Assembly: GCA_020161835.1 (NCBI GenBank)
Contig: JAIUNL010000008.1
Coordinates: 1-64,000 of the forward strand
Length of the DNA: 64,000 nt
Direction of reading: 5' to 3'
Origin: Bacteroidota bacterium
GTDB lineage: Bacteria > Bacteroidota > JABWAT01
How positions within the stretch are numbered: position 1 is the stretch's first letter; the number at the start of each line of letters is the position of its first letter. This document shows, one piece after another, positions 36,807 to 44,821 of the stretch. Position numbers and translations under genes: made by a program. The notes under the pieces are model-generated. The model saw only the letters and a list, made by a program, of their open reading frames with translations. It had not been told where the DNA came from and did not search any database.

Positions 36807-38087
36807 ATGAAAACAACTCTCGGTTTTGCACTTGCTTTCTTTCTGGCATTTTCAGGATGTCAGAAAAAATCTCAGCCAAATGAAATCCGCTTTTGGGCGA
36901 TGGGTGCAGAAGGGGAGAAGGTCAAACTGGTTATTCCCGAATTTGAAAAAGAAAATCCCGGAGTAACCGTTTCTGTTCAGATGATTCCCTGGACGGCAGC
37001 CCATGAAAAACTGGTAACGGCTGTGGCTTCCGGCACTGAACCCGATCTCACCCAGCTTGGTAATACCTGGATCCCCGAATTTGTTGCTCTGGGTGCTTTG
37101 AAAAATCTGGATTCCCTTGCAAATCAGTCTGAAAGTGCAACCCAATCGAAGTTCTTTGAGGGAGTTTGGGAAACCAACGTTCTTGATAAAAACCTGTACG
37201 GAATTCCCTGGTATGTTGATACCCGGGTCATGTTTTACCGGAAGGATGTCTTTAAAAAAGCGGGCTATGATCATCCGCCAAAAACCTGGGATGAACTTCG
37301 TGATTTGTGCGAAAAAATCAAAAAACTTCCCGGCAACTCGAAAAATTACGCCATTTATTTGCCCGCAAACGAATGGTCACACTTTGTTACTTTCGGACTG
37401 CAAGCCGGTTCTCCGATTCTAAAAGATTCTGATACCCGTGGGGCGTTCTCCGATCCTGAATTCCGACGTTCCTTCACCTACTTGATGAGTTTTCTTTACG
37501 ATTCCCTTGCTCCGCCACGTTTTACTGAAGTGACAAACGTTTATCAGGCTATCGAACAGGGCTTTTTCTCAATATACATGTCAGGTCCCTGGAATATTCC
37601 CGAATTTAAAAAACGCCTTCCTGAACATCTTCAGTCTGAATGGATGACGGCACCTTTGCCCGGTCCTGACAATCAATACCCGGGTTATTCACTGGCAGGC
37701 GGATCATCGCTGGTCATGTTCAGAAATTCCAAAAACCCGGAACTCACCTGGAAGTTTGTTGAATTTCTTTCACGGAAGTCTACACAGCTTAAATTTTTCA
37801 CCGTTTCAGGTGATTTGCCAGCCGTTAAAGAAGCCTGGCAGGATTCTGTTTTTCTGGCGGATCCCTACCTTGCCGCCTTCAGACAGCAACTTGATCATGT
37901 GAAGTCTACGCCCAAAATCCCGGAATGGGAGCAAATTGCTTTTTCCCGTATTCAAACTTTTGCTGAACTTGCCACAGCCCGTAAACTCACGATTGACCAA
38001 ACACTGAAACAGCTTGATGAATCGGTGAACATCATCCTTGAAAAACGTCGCTGGTATCTCGAAAAAATCGGAAAGGTGAAACCATGA
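36807..38087 (+). CDS. Family 1 sugar-binding lipoprotein of an ABC importer
   Basis: 426 residues; the ATG follows directly on the preceding stop codon. Lipobox LAFSGC (Cys about 18). SBP_bac_1 motifs: IRFWAMGAEGEKVKLVIPEFEKENPGV, TAVASGTEPDLTQLGNTW, LYGIPWYVDTRVMFYRKDVFKKAG, PPKTWDELRDLCEKIK, AIEQGFFSIYMSGPWNIPEF, AGGSSLVMFRNSKNPELTWKFVEFLS. It should present oligosaccharides to the two permeases downstream. With GH144 and GH94 beside it, the likely ligand is a gluco-oligosaccharide (inference). Overlaps the next gene by ATGA. Confidence 0.92.
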   Translation: MKTTLGFALAFFLAFSGCQKKSQPNEIRFWAMGAEGEKVKLVIPEFEKENPGVTVSVQMIPWTAAHEKLVTAVASGTEPDLTQLGNTWIPEFVALGALKNLDSLANQSESATQSKFFEGVWETNVLDKNLYGIPWYVDTRVMFYRKDVFKKAGYDHPPKTWDELRDLCEKIKKLPGNSKNYAIYLPANEWSHFVTFGLQAGSPILKDSDTRGAFSDPEFRRSFTYLMSFLYDSLAPPRFTEVTNVYQAIEQGFFSIYMSGPWNIPEFKKRLPEHLQSEWMTAPLPGPDNQYPGYSLAGGSSLVMFRNSKNPELTWKFVEFLSRKSTQLKFFTVSGDLPAVKEAWQDSVFLADPYLAAFRQQLDHVKSTPKIPEWEQIAFSRIQTFAELATARKLTIDQTLKQLDESVNIILEKRRWYLEKIGKVKP

Positions 38088-38977
38088 GTGCCATCCGGAG
38101 TTCAACTCACTGGGGTTCGGTTTTTCTCTTTCTCGGTCCTGCTCTCGGTGCAATCGGGGTTTTCTTTTTCATTCCGGTGATTGCTGCCTTTTTTATGAGT
38201 TTCACCGATTTTGATATTTATTCACTCGGAAACTGGGATTTTGCCCGGTTTGTTGGATTTGCAAATTATCAGAAGTTGATGGAGAATCCGGTTTTCTGGC
38301 AGGCTCTGAAAAATACGTTTTATTTCGTTTTGGTTGGCGGTCCGCTTTCAATTGCAGTTTCTCTCATGGCGGCTATGATGCTCAACAGTCCGCTCACCAA
38401 ACTCAGAAGCATGTTCCGGGTCGTGTACTTCCTGCCGGTCGTAACGACCCTTGTGGCAGTGGCTGTGATCTGGCGGTACATTTACCATCCCAAGTTCGGT
38501 TTGCTCAATTACGGACTCAGTTTCCTCGATATCAGTCCGGTTGACTGGCTTGGCGATCCCTTCTGGGCAATGCCATCGCTGATTATCATGGCAGTCTGGA
38601 AAAATTTCGGCTACAATATGATCATTTTCATTGCCGGACTTCAAAACATCCCGAAAGATTTGTACGAATCTGCTATGCTCGAAGGTGCCAATCCGTGGCA
38701 GCAGTTCAGGTACATCACCTTGCCGATGCTGGCGCCGACCACCGTTTTTATCACCCTGATGACGATTATCGGGTATTTCCAGTTTTTCGCAGAACCTTAC
38801 GTCATGACGCAGGGTGGTCCGCTCAACGAAACTCTGAGTATTGTGCTTTACATGTATCAGGAAGGATTCCGCTGGTGGAATATGGGATTTTCGGCGGCCA
38901 TTGCCTTCGTTTTATTTATTATCATTTTTATTGCCACGGCTATCCAGCTTCGGCTGCAAAAAGAGGGGAGTCATTGA
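38084..38977 (+). CDS. MalF-type sugar ABC permease
   Basis: 297 residues with six membrane segments. The EAA loop binding the ATPase is clear: LYESAMLEGANPWQQFRYITLPMLAPT. Also FIPVIAAFFMSFTDFDI near the N-terminus and VMTQGGPLNETLSIVLYMY near the end, typical of sugar (MalF/UgpA) permeases. It overlaps the binding-protein gene by 4 bp and is followed by the partner permease after 1 bp. No ATPase gene is in the cluster. Confidence 0.93.
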   Translation: MSAIRSSTHWGSVFLFLGPALGAIGVFFFIPVIAAFFMSFTDFDIYSLGNWDFARFVGFANYQKLMENPVFWQALKNTFYFVLVGGPLSIAVSLMAAMMLNSPLTKLRSMFRVVYFLPVVTTLVAVAVIWRYIYHPKFGLLNYGLSFLDISPVDWLGDPFWAMPSLIIMAVWKNFGYNMIIFIAGLQNIPKDLYESAMLEGANPWQQFRYITLPMLAPTTVFITLMTIIGYFQFFAEPYVMTQGGPLNETLSIVLYMYQEGFRWWNMGFSAAIAFVLFIIIFIATAIQLRLQKEGSH

Positions 38978-38978
38978 A

Positions 38979-39788
38979 ATGAAAAAAACTCTCCACCATA
39001 TCGGACTTTCAATTGTTGCCCTGATTTGTCTGATTCCGTTTCTCTGGATGTTGTCTGCCTCTTTCATGACGGCAGGTGAAACCGGACAGTTTCCGCCAAG
39101 ATTCTGGCCTGAACAATTTACCATTGAACATTACCGCACGTTATTCGACCGGTTGAATCTTTCCCGTTATTTTCTGAATTCTGTTTTGATTTCAGGTGCA
39201 GCAACTCTGATTTCACTGTTGGTGAATTCCATGGCAGGGTATGCCTTTGCCAAACTTCGGTTTAAAGGAAAAGAAGGGCTTTTCAAAGTCCTGATGGCTG
39301 CACTTGTGATTCCGGGGCAGGTGACCATGCTTCCGGTTTTTCTGATGCTGAAGGAAATGGGACTCATCAATACGTACTGGGCGATTCTGATACCGGGAAT
39401 GGCTTCGATTTTTGGCATTTTCCTGATCCGCCAATATGCACTTTCCATTCCCGATAGTTTGATCGAGGCCGCCAGAATGGATGGCGCCACCGACTTTCAG
39501 GTTTACTGGAAAGTGATTCTTCCGCTTTGCAAACCGATTCTGATCACGCTGGCAATCTTCACTTTTATGGGAACCTGGAATGATTTCCTCTGGCCATTGA
39601 TTGTTTTGAATGATCAGGAAATGTACACTCTGCCCATTGCACTTGCGAACCTGATGGGCGAACATGTGCAGGATACCGAACTCATGATGGCCGGTTCGGT
39701 CATGACCGTTCTGCCGATTATCATTCTCTTCATTGTCCTGCAGAAATATTACATCCAGGGCATCATGATGGGCGGCGTGAAGGAGTAA
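38979..39788 (+). CDS. MalG-type sugar ABC permease
   Basis: 269 residues from ATG 38979, preceded by GAGGGGAG. The frame is open back to 38841, but that part overlaps the previous gene and is not used. Six membrane segments. EAA loop LIEAARMDGATDFQVYWKVILPLCKP, and TFMGTWNDFLWPLIVL as in MalG/UgpE proteins. Second permease of the glucan-oligosaccharide importer. A terminator-like hairpin (39866-39911) follows. Confidence 0.93.
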   Translation: MKKTLHHIGLSIVALICLIPFLWMLSASFMTAGETGQFPPRFWPEQFTIEHYRTLFDRLNLSRYFLNSVLISGAATLISLLVNSMAGYAFAKLRFKGKEGLFKVLMAALVIPGQVTMLPVFLMLKEMGLINTYWAILIPGMASIFGIFLIRQYALSIPDSLIEAARMDGATDFQVYWKVILPLCKPILITLAIFTFMGTWNDFLWPLIVLNDQEMYTLPIALANLMGEHVQDTELMMAGSVMTVLPIIILFIVLQKYYIQGIMMGGVKE

Positions 39789-39820
39789 ATAATAGTGGTA
39801 AGTAGTAAGTGATAAGTGGT

Positions 39821-39858
39821 AAGAGCGGTCACTGAGCGGAGTCGAAGTGCCCGCTCTT
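39821..39858. repeat. Stem-loop element with conserved 20-base core (copy A)
   Basis: Core CACTGAGCGGAGTCGAAGTG (39830-39849) sits inside an 8-bp outer stem AAGAGCGG/CCGCTCTT. The core is identical at 51747-51766 and, reversed, at 48917-48936. The outer stem is unique to this copy. Confidence 0.8.
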
Positions 39859-39865
39859 TAGTAAT

Positions 39866-39911
39866 AAAAATCCAGGGGCACTTCGACTCCGCTCAGCGTC
39901 CTTGGATTTTT
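39866..39911 (+). terminator. Stem-loop element copy B, probable terminator of the importer genes
   Basis: A 13-bp outer stem AAAAATCCAGGGG/TCCTTGGATTTTT, with two G-U pairs in plus-strand RNA, encloses a one-mismatch copy of the conserved core (39879-39898). It ends in five T and lies about 80 bp past the MalG-type stop codon. Confidence 0.65.
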
Positions 39912-40005
39912 ATGGTACCTACCACTTGCCACATACCACATATCACATATCACATGCCTCTGCATATTTATGCATTATTCCTAACCACTTAACCCTTAAT
40001 ATGAT

Positions 40006-43000
40006 ATGAAATCCTACTTAAACCTATCCTTCCTTTTTCTTCCTTTATTTTTGCATGCTCAAACCCAACCTCCCGGCTTCGGTGAGACCCGGATTCTGGA
40101 TGATTTCTCCGAAATTTCGGGATGGGTTTCAGGTCAATCTGATGGCGTCACAGCTTCCCTTTCACGGGGAAGTCAATCACTGGTTTTATCCTACGATTTA
40201 TCAAAAGCCAAAGGTTACGCCTTCACTTCAAAGCCTTTCGATCTTGAACTTCCGTCCGATTATGAACTGACTTTTTCTCTTTCCGGAACGCCGGTTACCA
40301 ACACCATCGAGTTTAAGCTGATCGATGAATTTGGTAACACCTGGTGGCGGCCGTTTACCGGATTCAAAGTTTCCTCAGAACCTAAAACCCTTTCCGTCAA
40401 ATCAAAAGATGTTTCATACGCCTGGGGACCCAAAGCTGTTGCCGAATTAAAACGGTTGAGCCGGATAGAAATTGTGATGACCAGCCTTGAAGGCGGGAAA
40501 GGGGATTTGCTGATTTCTGATCTCAAACTAACCAATCTGGGGTACGCCAAAACTGATTTTAAGTCGGTCGTTTCCGGCAAAGAGCTGGATTCTGAAACCG
40601 GAAAGTCATTAACTGATGGAAGTTTGGCTACCGGCTGGTTGATAACCGAATCCGGGAAAAAATCAGTTTCACTTAAGTTCCTGCAAATTCAAAAAGTCGC
40701 CGGACTGGAAATCCGCCAAACAGGATCACCACTGAAAAAAGTGAAAGTTTATCTGCTGAATGGAAAGAAGGAAAAGCTGGTTTTCTCTGATGAAACGGGT
40801 GTATGGGACGGACGAATAATTCGCTGGAATCCGGTTTCTGCAGACGGACTCAAACTTGAAGCAGAACTTGAAAAGGGAACTGAACTTAAAGAAGTGATTC
40901 CGGTTGGTGACGAAGATGTCTTTCTGGTTGATGGAACCGGTTCATCCAAAATTAGTGATGGACAACTCAAAACTGGAAATAGTCTCTCATCCGGACAAAT
41001 TCTGCTCACGTTTAAACGCCCGACCAGTGTAGGTGCTCTCCAGCTTTTCTGGGGAAAAAAGTTTCCGGCTGATTATTCGGTTGAACTGTCTGATGACCGG
41101 ATTCACTTTTCTCAGGTTTTTACAAGAACCCGTGGAAATGGCGGAAAAGATGAAGTTATTTTCCAGGATGCACGTCCATCTGTCATCAGAATTAAATGGA
41201 ATTCGCCAAAAATTGTAGATCTGAAGGAGATTCTGGTTTCGGGTTCAGAAGCTGCCGGTGATGCCAACAAGCAGTTTACGGCCCTTGCAAAGGACTCAAA
41301 ACGGGGAGAATATCCCCGTTTTTTCACCGGTGAGATGTCCTACTGGACGGTTTCAGGTGTTGATGGCGATCAGCGTGAAGCTTTATTCAACGAAGACGGT
41401 GCCTTCGAAGTCGGCATGGAAAATCTGTCACTTGAGCCCTTTCTTCGCCTCGGAAAAGAACGGATCACCTGGGCCGATGTTAAACCGGTTCAGTCACTTG
41501 AACAGGGTTATTTCCCGATTCCATCCGTAACCTGGACCGGAAAACCGGTTGAACTTTCCACCGAATTGCTCTCAGTTGGAACGGCCGGAAATACGGGTCA
41601 GCTGGTCCGTTACCGGATGGTCAATACAAGTAAGAAGATCCAAAACGGCGAACTTGTTGTTGCCTTCCGTCCATTTCAGGTGAATCCGCCCTGGCAAAAT
41701 GTAAACCGTTTGGTTGAAGGCGGACTTGCACGTATTCACTCAGGAAAATGGGAAAACTCAAAGTGGATTCTGAACGATTCTGTGTCCATTCTTCCGGTTT
41801 CAAAACCTGCACAAACCGGAATTACCCGATTCCGGGATGCTGACATTGCCGGTATGGTGCAATCCGGAAAATTTCCAACTGAAAAAGAAATGAAAGATCC
41901 TGATGGATTACTCTCCGGTGGATTGATTTACCCGTTTTCACTGAAACCCGATGAATCCACTGAAGTGATTGTTTCCGTTCCCTGGTCCGCAGAAAAAGAA
42001 AAAGAATTCAGAGATGGCGCTGCTAATCCGTCTGAGTTCTATTCAAAACAGAAATCCAAACTGATTTCCTCCTGGTCAGAAAAACTGAATCGCACGTCGT
42101 TTCTCGTCCCGCCCGCAGGCGAAAAAATGCTGAATACGTTCAGAAGTTATCTGGCCTACATTTTTATCAATCGGGACGGACCCCGAATCCAGCCTGGATC
42201 AAGAAGTTACCTGCGGTCATGGATCAGAGATGGCTCGATGACATCGGCCGGATTACTTCAAACCGGAAATCCGAAGGAAGTGAAAGCTTTTCTGGATTGG
42301 TTTACTCCGAATGTGTTTCCTTCCGGCCGTGTTCCGTGTGTCGTCGATCAGCGGGGAGCCGATGCCGTTCCTGAAAATGACAGCAACGGTGAATTGCTTT
42401 ACGCTTTTGCGCATTACTTCCAATATACCGGTGACACGGCGTTTGTTAAAAAACACTGGCCAATACTTGTCCGGGCAGCCGATTACATTATCACCATGCG
42501 GAATGAGCGTAAAACACCCGCTTACGAAGGGACACGCTATTTCGGACTTGTTCCTGAATCCATTTCCCATGAAGGATACTCGGCAAAAGCCATGCATTCC
42601 CATTGGGATAATTTTTTCTCATTGAAGGGTCTTAAAGATGCTTCATTTCTGGCCGATGTTTTGGGGGATAAAACCCTTGCAGAAAAGTACAAAACTGAAT
42701 CAGTTGACTACAGAAAAGATATTCTGGCTTCTATTGCAAAAACTCAGTCAGAAATGGGAATTGCTTATATTCCGGGTTGCGCAGAACTGGGGGACTTCGA
42801 TGCAACTTCAACTTCAATTGCGTTATATCCCGGCGATGAAAAAGACGAACTGAAATCTACCGGACTTCAGGCAACCTTTGACCGGTACAGTGAGTTTGTC
42901 GATTCCCGGTTATTGCCAACTTCCACCTGGAATGATTACACACCTTACGAAATCAGAAATACCCATTCGTTTATCCTGCTCGGACAAAAAGAACGGGCAT

Positions 43001-43476
43001 TTAAAACCTTTGATTTTCTATTTAAAGATCAGAGACCCCAGGCCTGGAACCAATGGGCAGAAATTGTCTGGCGGAATGAACGGGAAGGCCGATGGATCGG
43101 CGATATGCCTCACACCTGGATTGGGTCAGATTATCTGCATGCATTCAGGTCGATGTTTGTATTTGAAAATGAAAGCAAAAAAGAACTGGTTCTGGCAGCA
43201 GGAATTCCTGATGACTGGTTGAATTCTCCTTTTCCAATCGGAATCGAAAATGCTTTCACTTTATTCGGAAATGTGTCGTGGGAAGCAGAAAAAGTTTCGA
43301 ATGGAATAGAGATTCGTGTGGATGGAAATCTAAAACCAGGCACCCGGCTGATTGTGAAATCACCTTTGTCAAAAGATCTTAAAGCCGTGTTGGTCAATGG
43401 AAAGCCGTGGGAAGACTGGACCGAAAGGGAAGTCAGACTTCCGGCGGGCACCTGGCGGATTTTACTGAAGTATTGA
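40006..43476 (+). CDS. Large multidomain (alpha/alpha)6-barrel glycoside hydrolase-like protein, family unassigned
   Basis: 1156 residues. Signal peptide 1-19 (LFLPLFLHAQ). About 25-180 is a carbohydrate-binding-like jelly roll (LDDFSEISGWV, FTSKPFDLELPSDYELTFSLSG). About 190-415 holds two discoidin-like domains (SLTDGSLATGWL, KISDGQLKTG, FPADYSVELSDD). About 430-690 is a beta-sandwich. About 700-1060 is an (alpha/alpha)6 barrel with YLRSWIRDGSMTSAGLLQTG (Trp739-Asp742), SGRVPCVVDQRGADAVPENDSNGELLYAFAHYF, and GDMPHTWIGSDYLHAFRSMF. No sorting domain, so probably periplasmic. The barrel resembles GH15/GH94-clan folds, but I cannot assign a CAZy family. The context suggests glucan processing. 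Confidence 0.7.
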   Translation: MKSYLNLSFLFLPLFLHAQTQPPGFGETRILDDFSEISGWVSGQSDGVTASLSRGSQSLVLSYDLSKAKGYAFTSKPFDLELPSDYELTFSLSGTPVTNTIEFKLIDEFGNTWWRPFTGFKVSSEPKTLSVKSKDVSYAWGPKAVAELKRLSRIEIVMTSLEGGKGDLLISDLKLTNLGYAKTDFKSVVSGKELDSETGKSLTDGSLATGWLITESGKKSVSLKFLQIQKVAGLEIRQTGSPLKKVKVYLLNGKKEKLVFSDETGVWDGRIIRWNPVSADGLKLEAELEKGTELKEVIPVGDEDVFLVDGTGSSKISDGQLKTGNSLSSGQILLTFKRPTSVGALQLFWGKKFPADYSVELSDDRIHFSQVFTRTRGNGGKDEVIFQDARPSVIRIKWNSPKIVDLKEILVSGSEAAGDANKQFTALAKDSKRGEYPRFFTGEMSYWTVSGVDGDQREALFNEDGAFEVGMENLSLEPFLRLGKERITWADVKPVQSLEQGYFPIPSVTWTGKPVELSTELLSVGTAGNTGQLVRYRMVNTSKKIQNGELVVAFRPFQVNPPWQNVNRLVEGGLARIHSGKWENSKWILNDSVSILPVSKPAQTGITRFRDADIAGMVQSGKFPTEKEMKDPDGLLSGGLIYPFSLKPDESTEVIVSVPWSAEKEKEFRDGAANPSEFYSKQKSKLISSWSEKLNRTSFLVPPAGEKMLNTFRSYLAYIFINRDGPRIQPGSRSYLRSWIRDGSMTSAGLLQTGNPKEVKAFLDWFTPNVFPSGRVPCVVDQRGADAVPENDSNGELLYAFAHYFQYTGDTAFVKKHWPILVRAADYIITMRNERKTPAYEGTRYFGLVPESISHEGYSAKAMHSHWDNFFSLKGLKDASFLADVLGDKTLAEKYKTESVDYRKDILASIAKTQSEMGIAYIPGCAELGDFDATSTSIALYPGDEKDELKSTGLQATFDRYSEFVDSRLLPTSTWNDYTPYEIRNTHSFILLGQKERAFKTFDFLFKDQRPQAWNQWAEIVWRNEREGRWIGDMPHTWIGSDYLHAFRSMFVFENESKKELVLAAGIPDDWLNSPFPIGIENAFTLFGNVSWEAEKVSNGIEIRVDGNLKPGTRLIVKSPLSKDLKAVLVNGKPWEDWTEREVRLPAGTWRILLKY

Positions 43477-43483
43477 AAAATAA

Positions 43484-43518
43484 AATCCGGTCATTTTACT
43501 AATTGAAGTGACCGGATT
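43484..43518 (+). terminator. Terminator at the end of the glucan locus
   Basis: Stem AATCCGGTCA (43484-43493) pairs with TGACCGGATT (43509-43518) around a 15-base loop. It lies 7 bp past the stop codon. T-rich sequence follows on the plus strand only loosely, so it may act in either direction. Confidence 0.65.
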
Positions 43519-43527
43519 CTTGAGTTT

Positions 43528-43530
43528 TTG
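43528..43530. repeat. Left target-site duplication TTG of the IS
   Basis: TTG immediately before the left end of the element, matched by TTG at 44863-44865 immediately after the right end. Confidence 0.7.
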
Positions 43531-43592
43531 TGTCCTTGCCTGAAATATGTTGACCTAAAACCGTGCATATTTGTAACTTCCCGGAGGCGCTA

Positions 43593-43976
43593 ATGGAAAC
43601 AGGTCAAACAACAAATTTAACAAAGCCAGAAAGAAAAGCCCGCTATTTCAGTGAAAGCTTCAGAAAGCAAAAAGTCACCGAACTAGAAAAGCGGATCACC
43701 ACCATAGCTGAAATCTGCCGAACCTATCAGGTTTGCCGGAATACAGTTTACCGTTGGATAAACAAGTATTCTTCGCTCAAACAGCAAGGTGTCCGGCTTG
43801 TTGTTGAAACAGAGAGTGACACCCGCCGGATTGGGTTACTCGAACAAAAAGTACGCGAACTCGAACAACTTGTTGGCCAGAAACAGATTGAACTCGAATT
43901 TCACCAGAAAATGATTGAACTGGCAGAAGAAACCTACCGGATCAAAATAAAAAAAAACTCTGGTGGTCAGTCATGA
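43593..43976 (+). CDS. IS3-family transposase OrfA
   Basis: 127 residues from ATG 43593 with GGAGG five bases upstream. About 25-60 is a helix-turn-helix (RITTIAEICRTYQVCRNTVYRWINKYSS) that binds the IS ends. About 75-105 is a leucine-zipper-like coiled coil (IGLLEQKVRELEQLVGQKQIELEFHQKMIELAEE) for dimerisation with OrfB. The end of the gene has an A-rich shift site (43952-43958), and its stop overlaps the OrfB start as ATGA. Intact. Confidence 0.93.
   Translation: METGQTTNLTKPERKARYFSESFRKQKVTELEKRITTIAEICRTYQVCRNTVYRWINKYSSLKQQGVRLVVETESDTRRIGLLEQKVRELEQLVGQKQIELEFHQKMIELAEETYRIKIKKNSGGQS
43952..43958 (+). promoter_or_regulatory. Candidate -1 ribosomal frameshift site A AAA AAC
   Basis: In the orfA frame the codons read AAA AAA AAC, so the heptamer A_AAA_AAC is placed correctly for a -1 slip. 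OrfB lies in the -1 frame and is open through this site. A slip here would give the OrfAB fusion transposase used by IS3 elements; the ATGA restart downstream gives free OrfB. Confidence 0.65.
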
Positions 43977-44821
43977 TCTGGTTTAAACAAAACCCAGAAG
44001 TTCATCATCATCAACTCACTTTGGTTTACAGAGCCATGAGAACAACCCGGCAGGCGGTAAGTCAGTACTTGAACCGGAAAAACCGGCACTGTGAAGAAGA
44101 ACTGACCCTGATTCCCATCATCAAAGATATCCGGGAAGACCATCCTCGCATGGGACTGCGTCATATTTACCGGAAACTTAGCCCAAAAACCATGGGCAGA
44201 GACTTATTTATTGAATTTGCCCGTCAATACAATCTGGTATTGCCTAAATCTAAATCGCCGATCCGCACAACCTGGTCACTTCCCGGACTGACAACCAAAA
44301 ATCTGGTACTGGGTCTGGAAGTGACACGTGTCAACCAACTTTGGGTGAGTGATATCACTTATTTTTGGATGGGTAATCATTTTGCCTATCTGACCTTTAT
44401 CATGGATATGTTCAGCCGGAAAATCCTTTCTGCAATTGCAAGTCAGACACTTCTGGCCGATGAAACTGTTCTTCCTGCACTAAAAAAAGCAATTAAAACC
44501 AGAAACAATGAGATTCCTCCCAAATTGATTCTACACTCTGATGGTGGGGGTCAATATTTTTCCCACAACGTTCTGACCATTGTCAAAAAGTACACGATTC
44601 AGAGTAGCAGAGCGCAATCCTGTTATGAAAACGCGAATGCGGAAAGAATCAATGGTACAATAAAAAATGACTACCTGATCCCTAAAAAACCGCAGTCTTT
44701 CTCTGAACTTTCTCTTTTACTTAAAAAGACTGTTTATCTTTACAATCATGAAAAAACTCACAGTTCTCTTAACAACTTAACACCGGATCAATTCGAATAT
44801 TTTAATTATAAATCGAAGTGA
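43973..44821 (+). CDS. IS3-family transposase OrfB (DDE integrase domain)
   Basis: 282 residues. Catalytic triad visible: Asp127 in LWVSDITYF, Asp190 in LHSDGGGQY and Glu224 in YENANAERINGTIKND, with the expected D-D-about 34-E spacing. The N-terminal HTH_21-like segment DHPRMGLRHIYRKLSP and the C-terminal YNHEKTHSSLNNLTPDQF are typical. The start overlaps the orfA stop. The gene appears intact, so the element may still be active. Confidence 0.95.
   Translation: MIWFKQNPEVHHHQLTLVYRAMRTTRQAVSQYLNRKNRHCEEELTLIPIIKDIREDHPRMGLRHIYRKLSPKTMGRDLFIEFARQYNLVLPKSKSPIRTTWSLPGLTTKNLVLGLEVTRVNQLWVSDITYFWMGNHFAYLTFIMDMFSRKILSAIASQTLLADETVLPALKKAIKTRNNEIPPKLILHSDGGGQYFSHNVLTIVKKYTIQSSRAQSCYENANAERINGTIKNDYLIPKKPQSFSELSLLLKKTVYLYNHEKTHSSLNNLTPDQFEYFNYKSK

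Larger units (their letters stand above)
39794..39956. repeat. Low-complexity tracts flanking two stem-loop elements
   Basis: 39794-39820 is AGTGGTAAGTAGTAAGTGAT followed by AAGTGGT. 39915-39956 is TACCTACCACTTGCCACATA followed by CCACATATCACATATCACATG. Between them lie the two stem-loops at 39821-39858 and 39866-39911. The two tracts are complementary in style, so the whole block has rough dyad symmetry. Confidence 0.6.

Noticed and set aside
38841..38978. Extended N-terminus for the MalG-type permease
   Set aside because: It would overlap the previous permease by 137 bases, and GAGGGGAG directly ahead of ATG 38979 marks the true start.
41033..43451. Several long open frames on both strands inside the 1156-residue enzyme gene
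   Set aside because: All are shadows of one continuous, motif-rich coding frame.
27343..43476. SusC/SusD outer-membrane pair in the glucan locus
   Set aside because: No TonB-dependent receptor or SusD-like lipoprotein is encoded; the lipoproteins present are a GH144 enzyme and a family-1 binding protein.
43531..44821. Inactivated transposase because it lies in two frames
   Set aside because: Two overlapping frames with a slip site are normal for IS3 elements, and the DDE residues are present.
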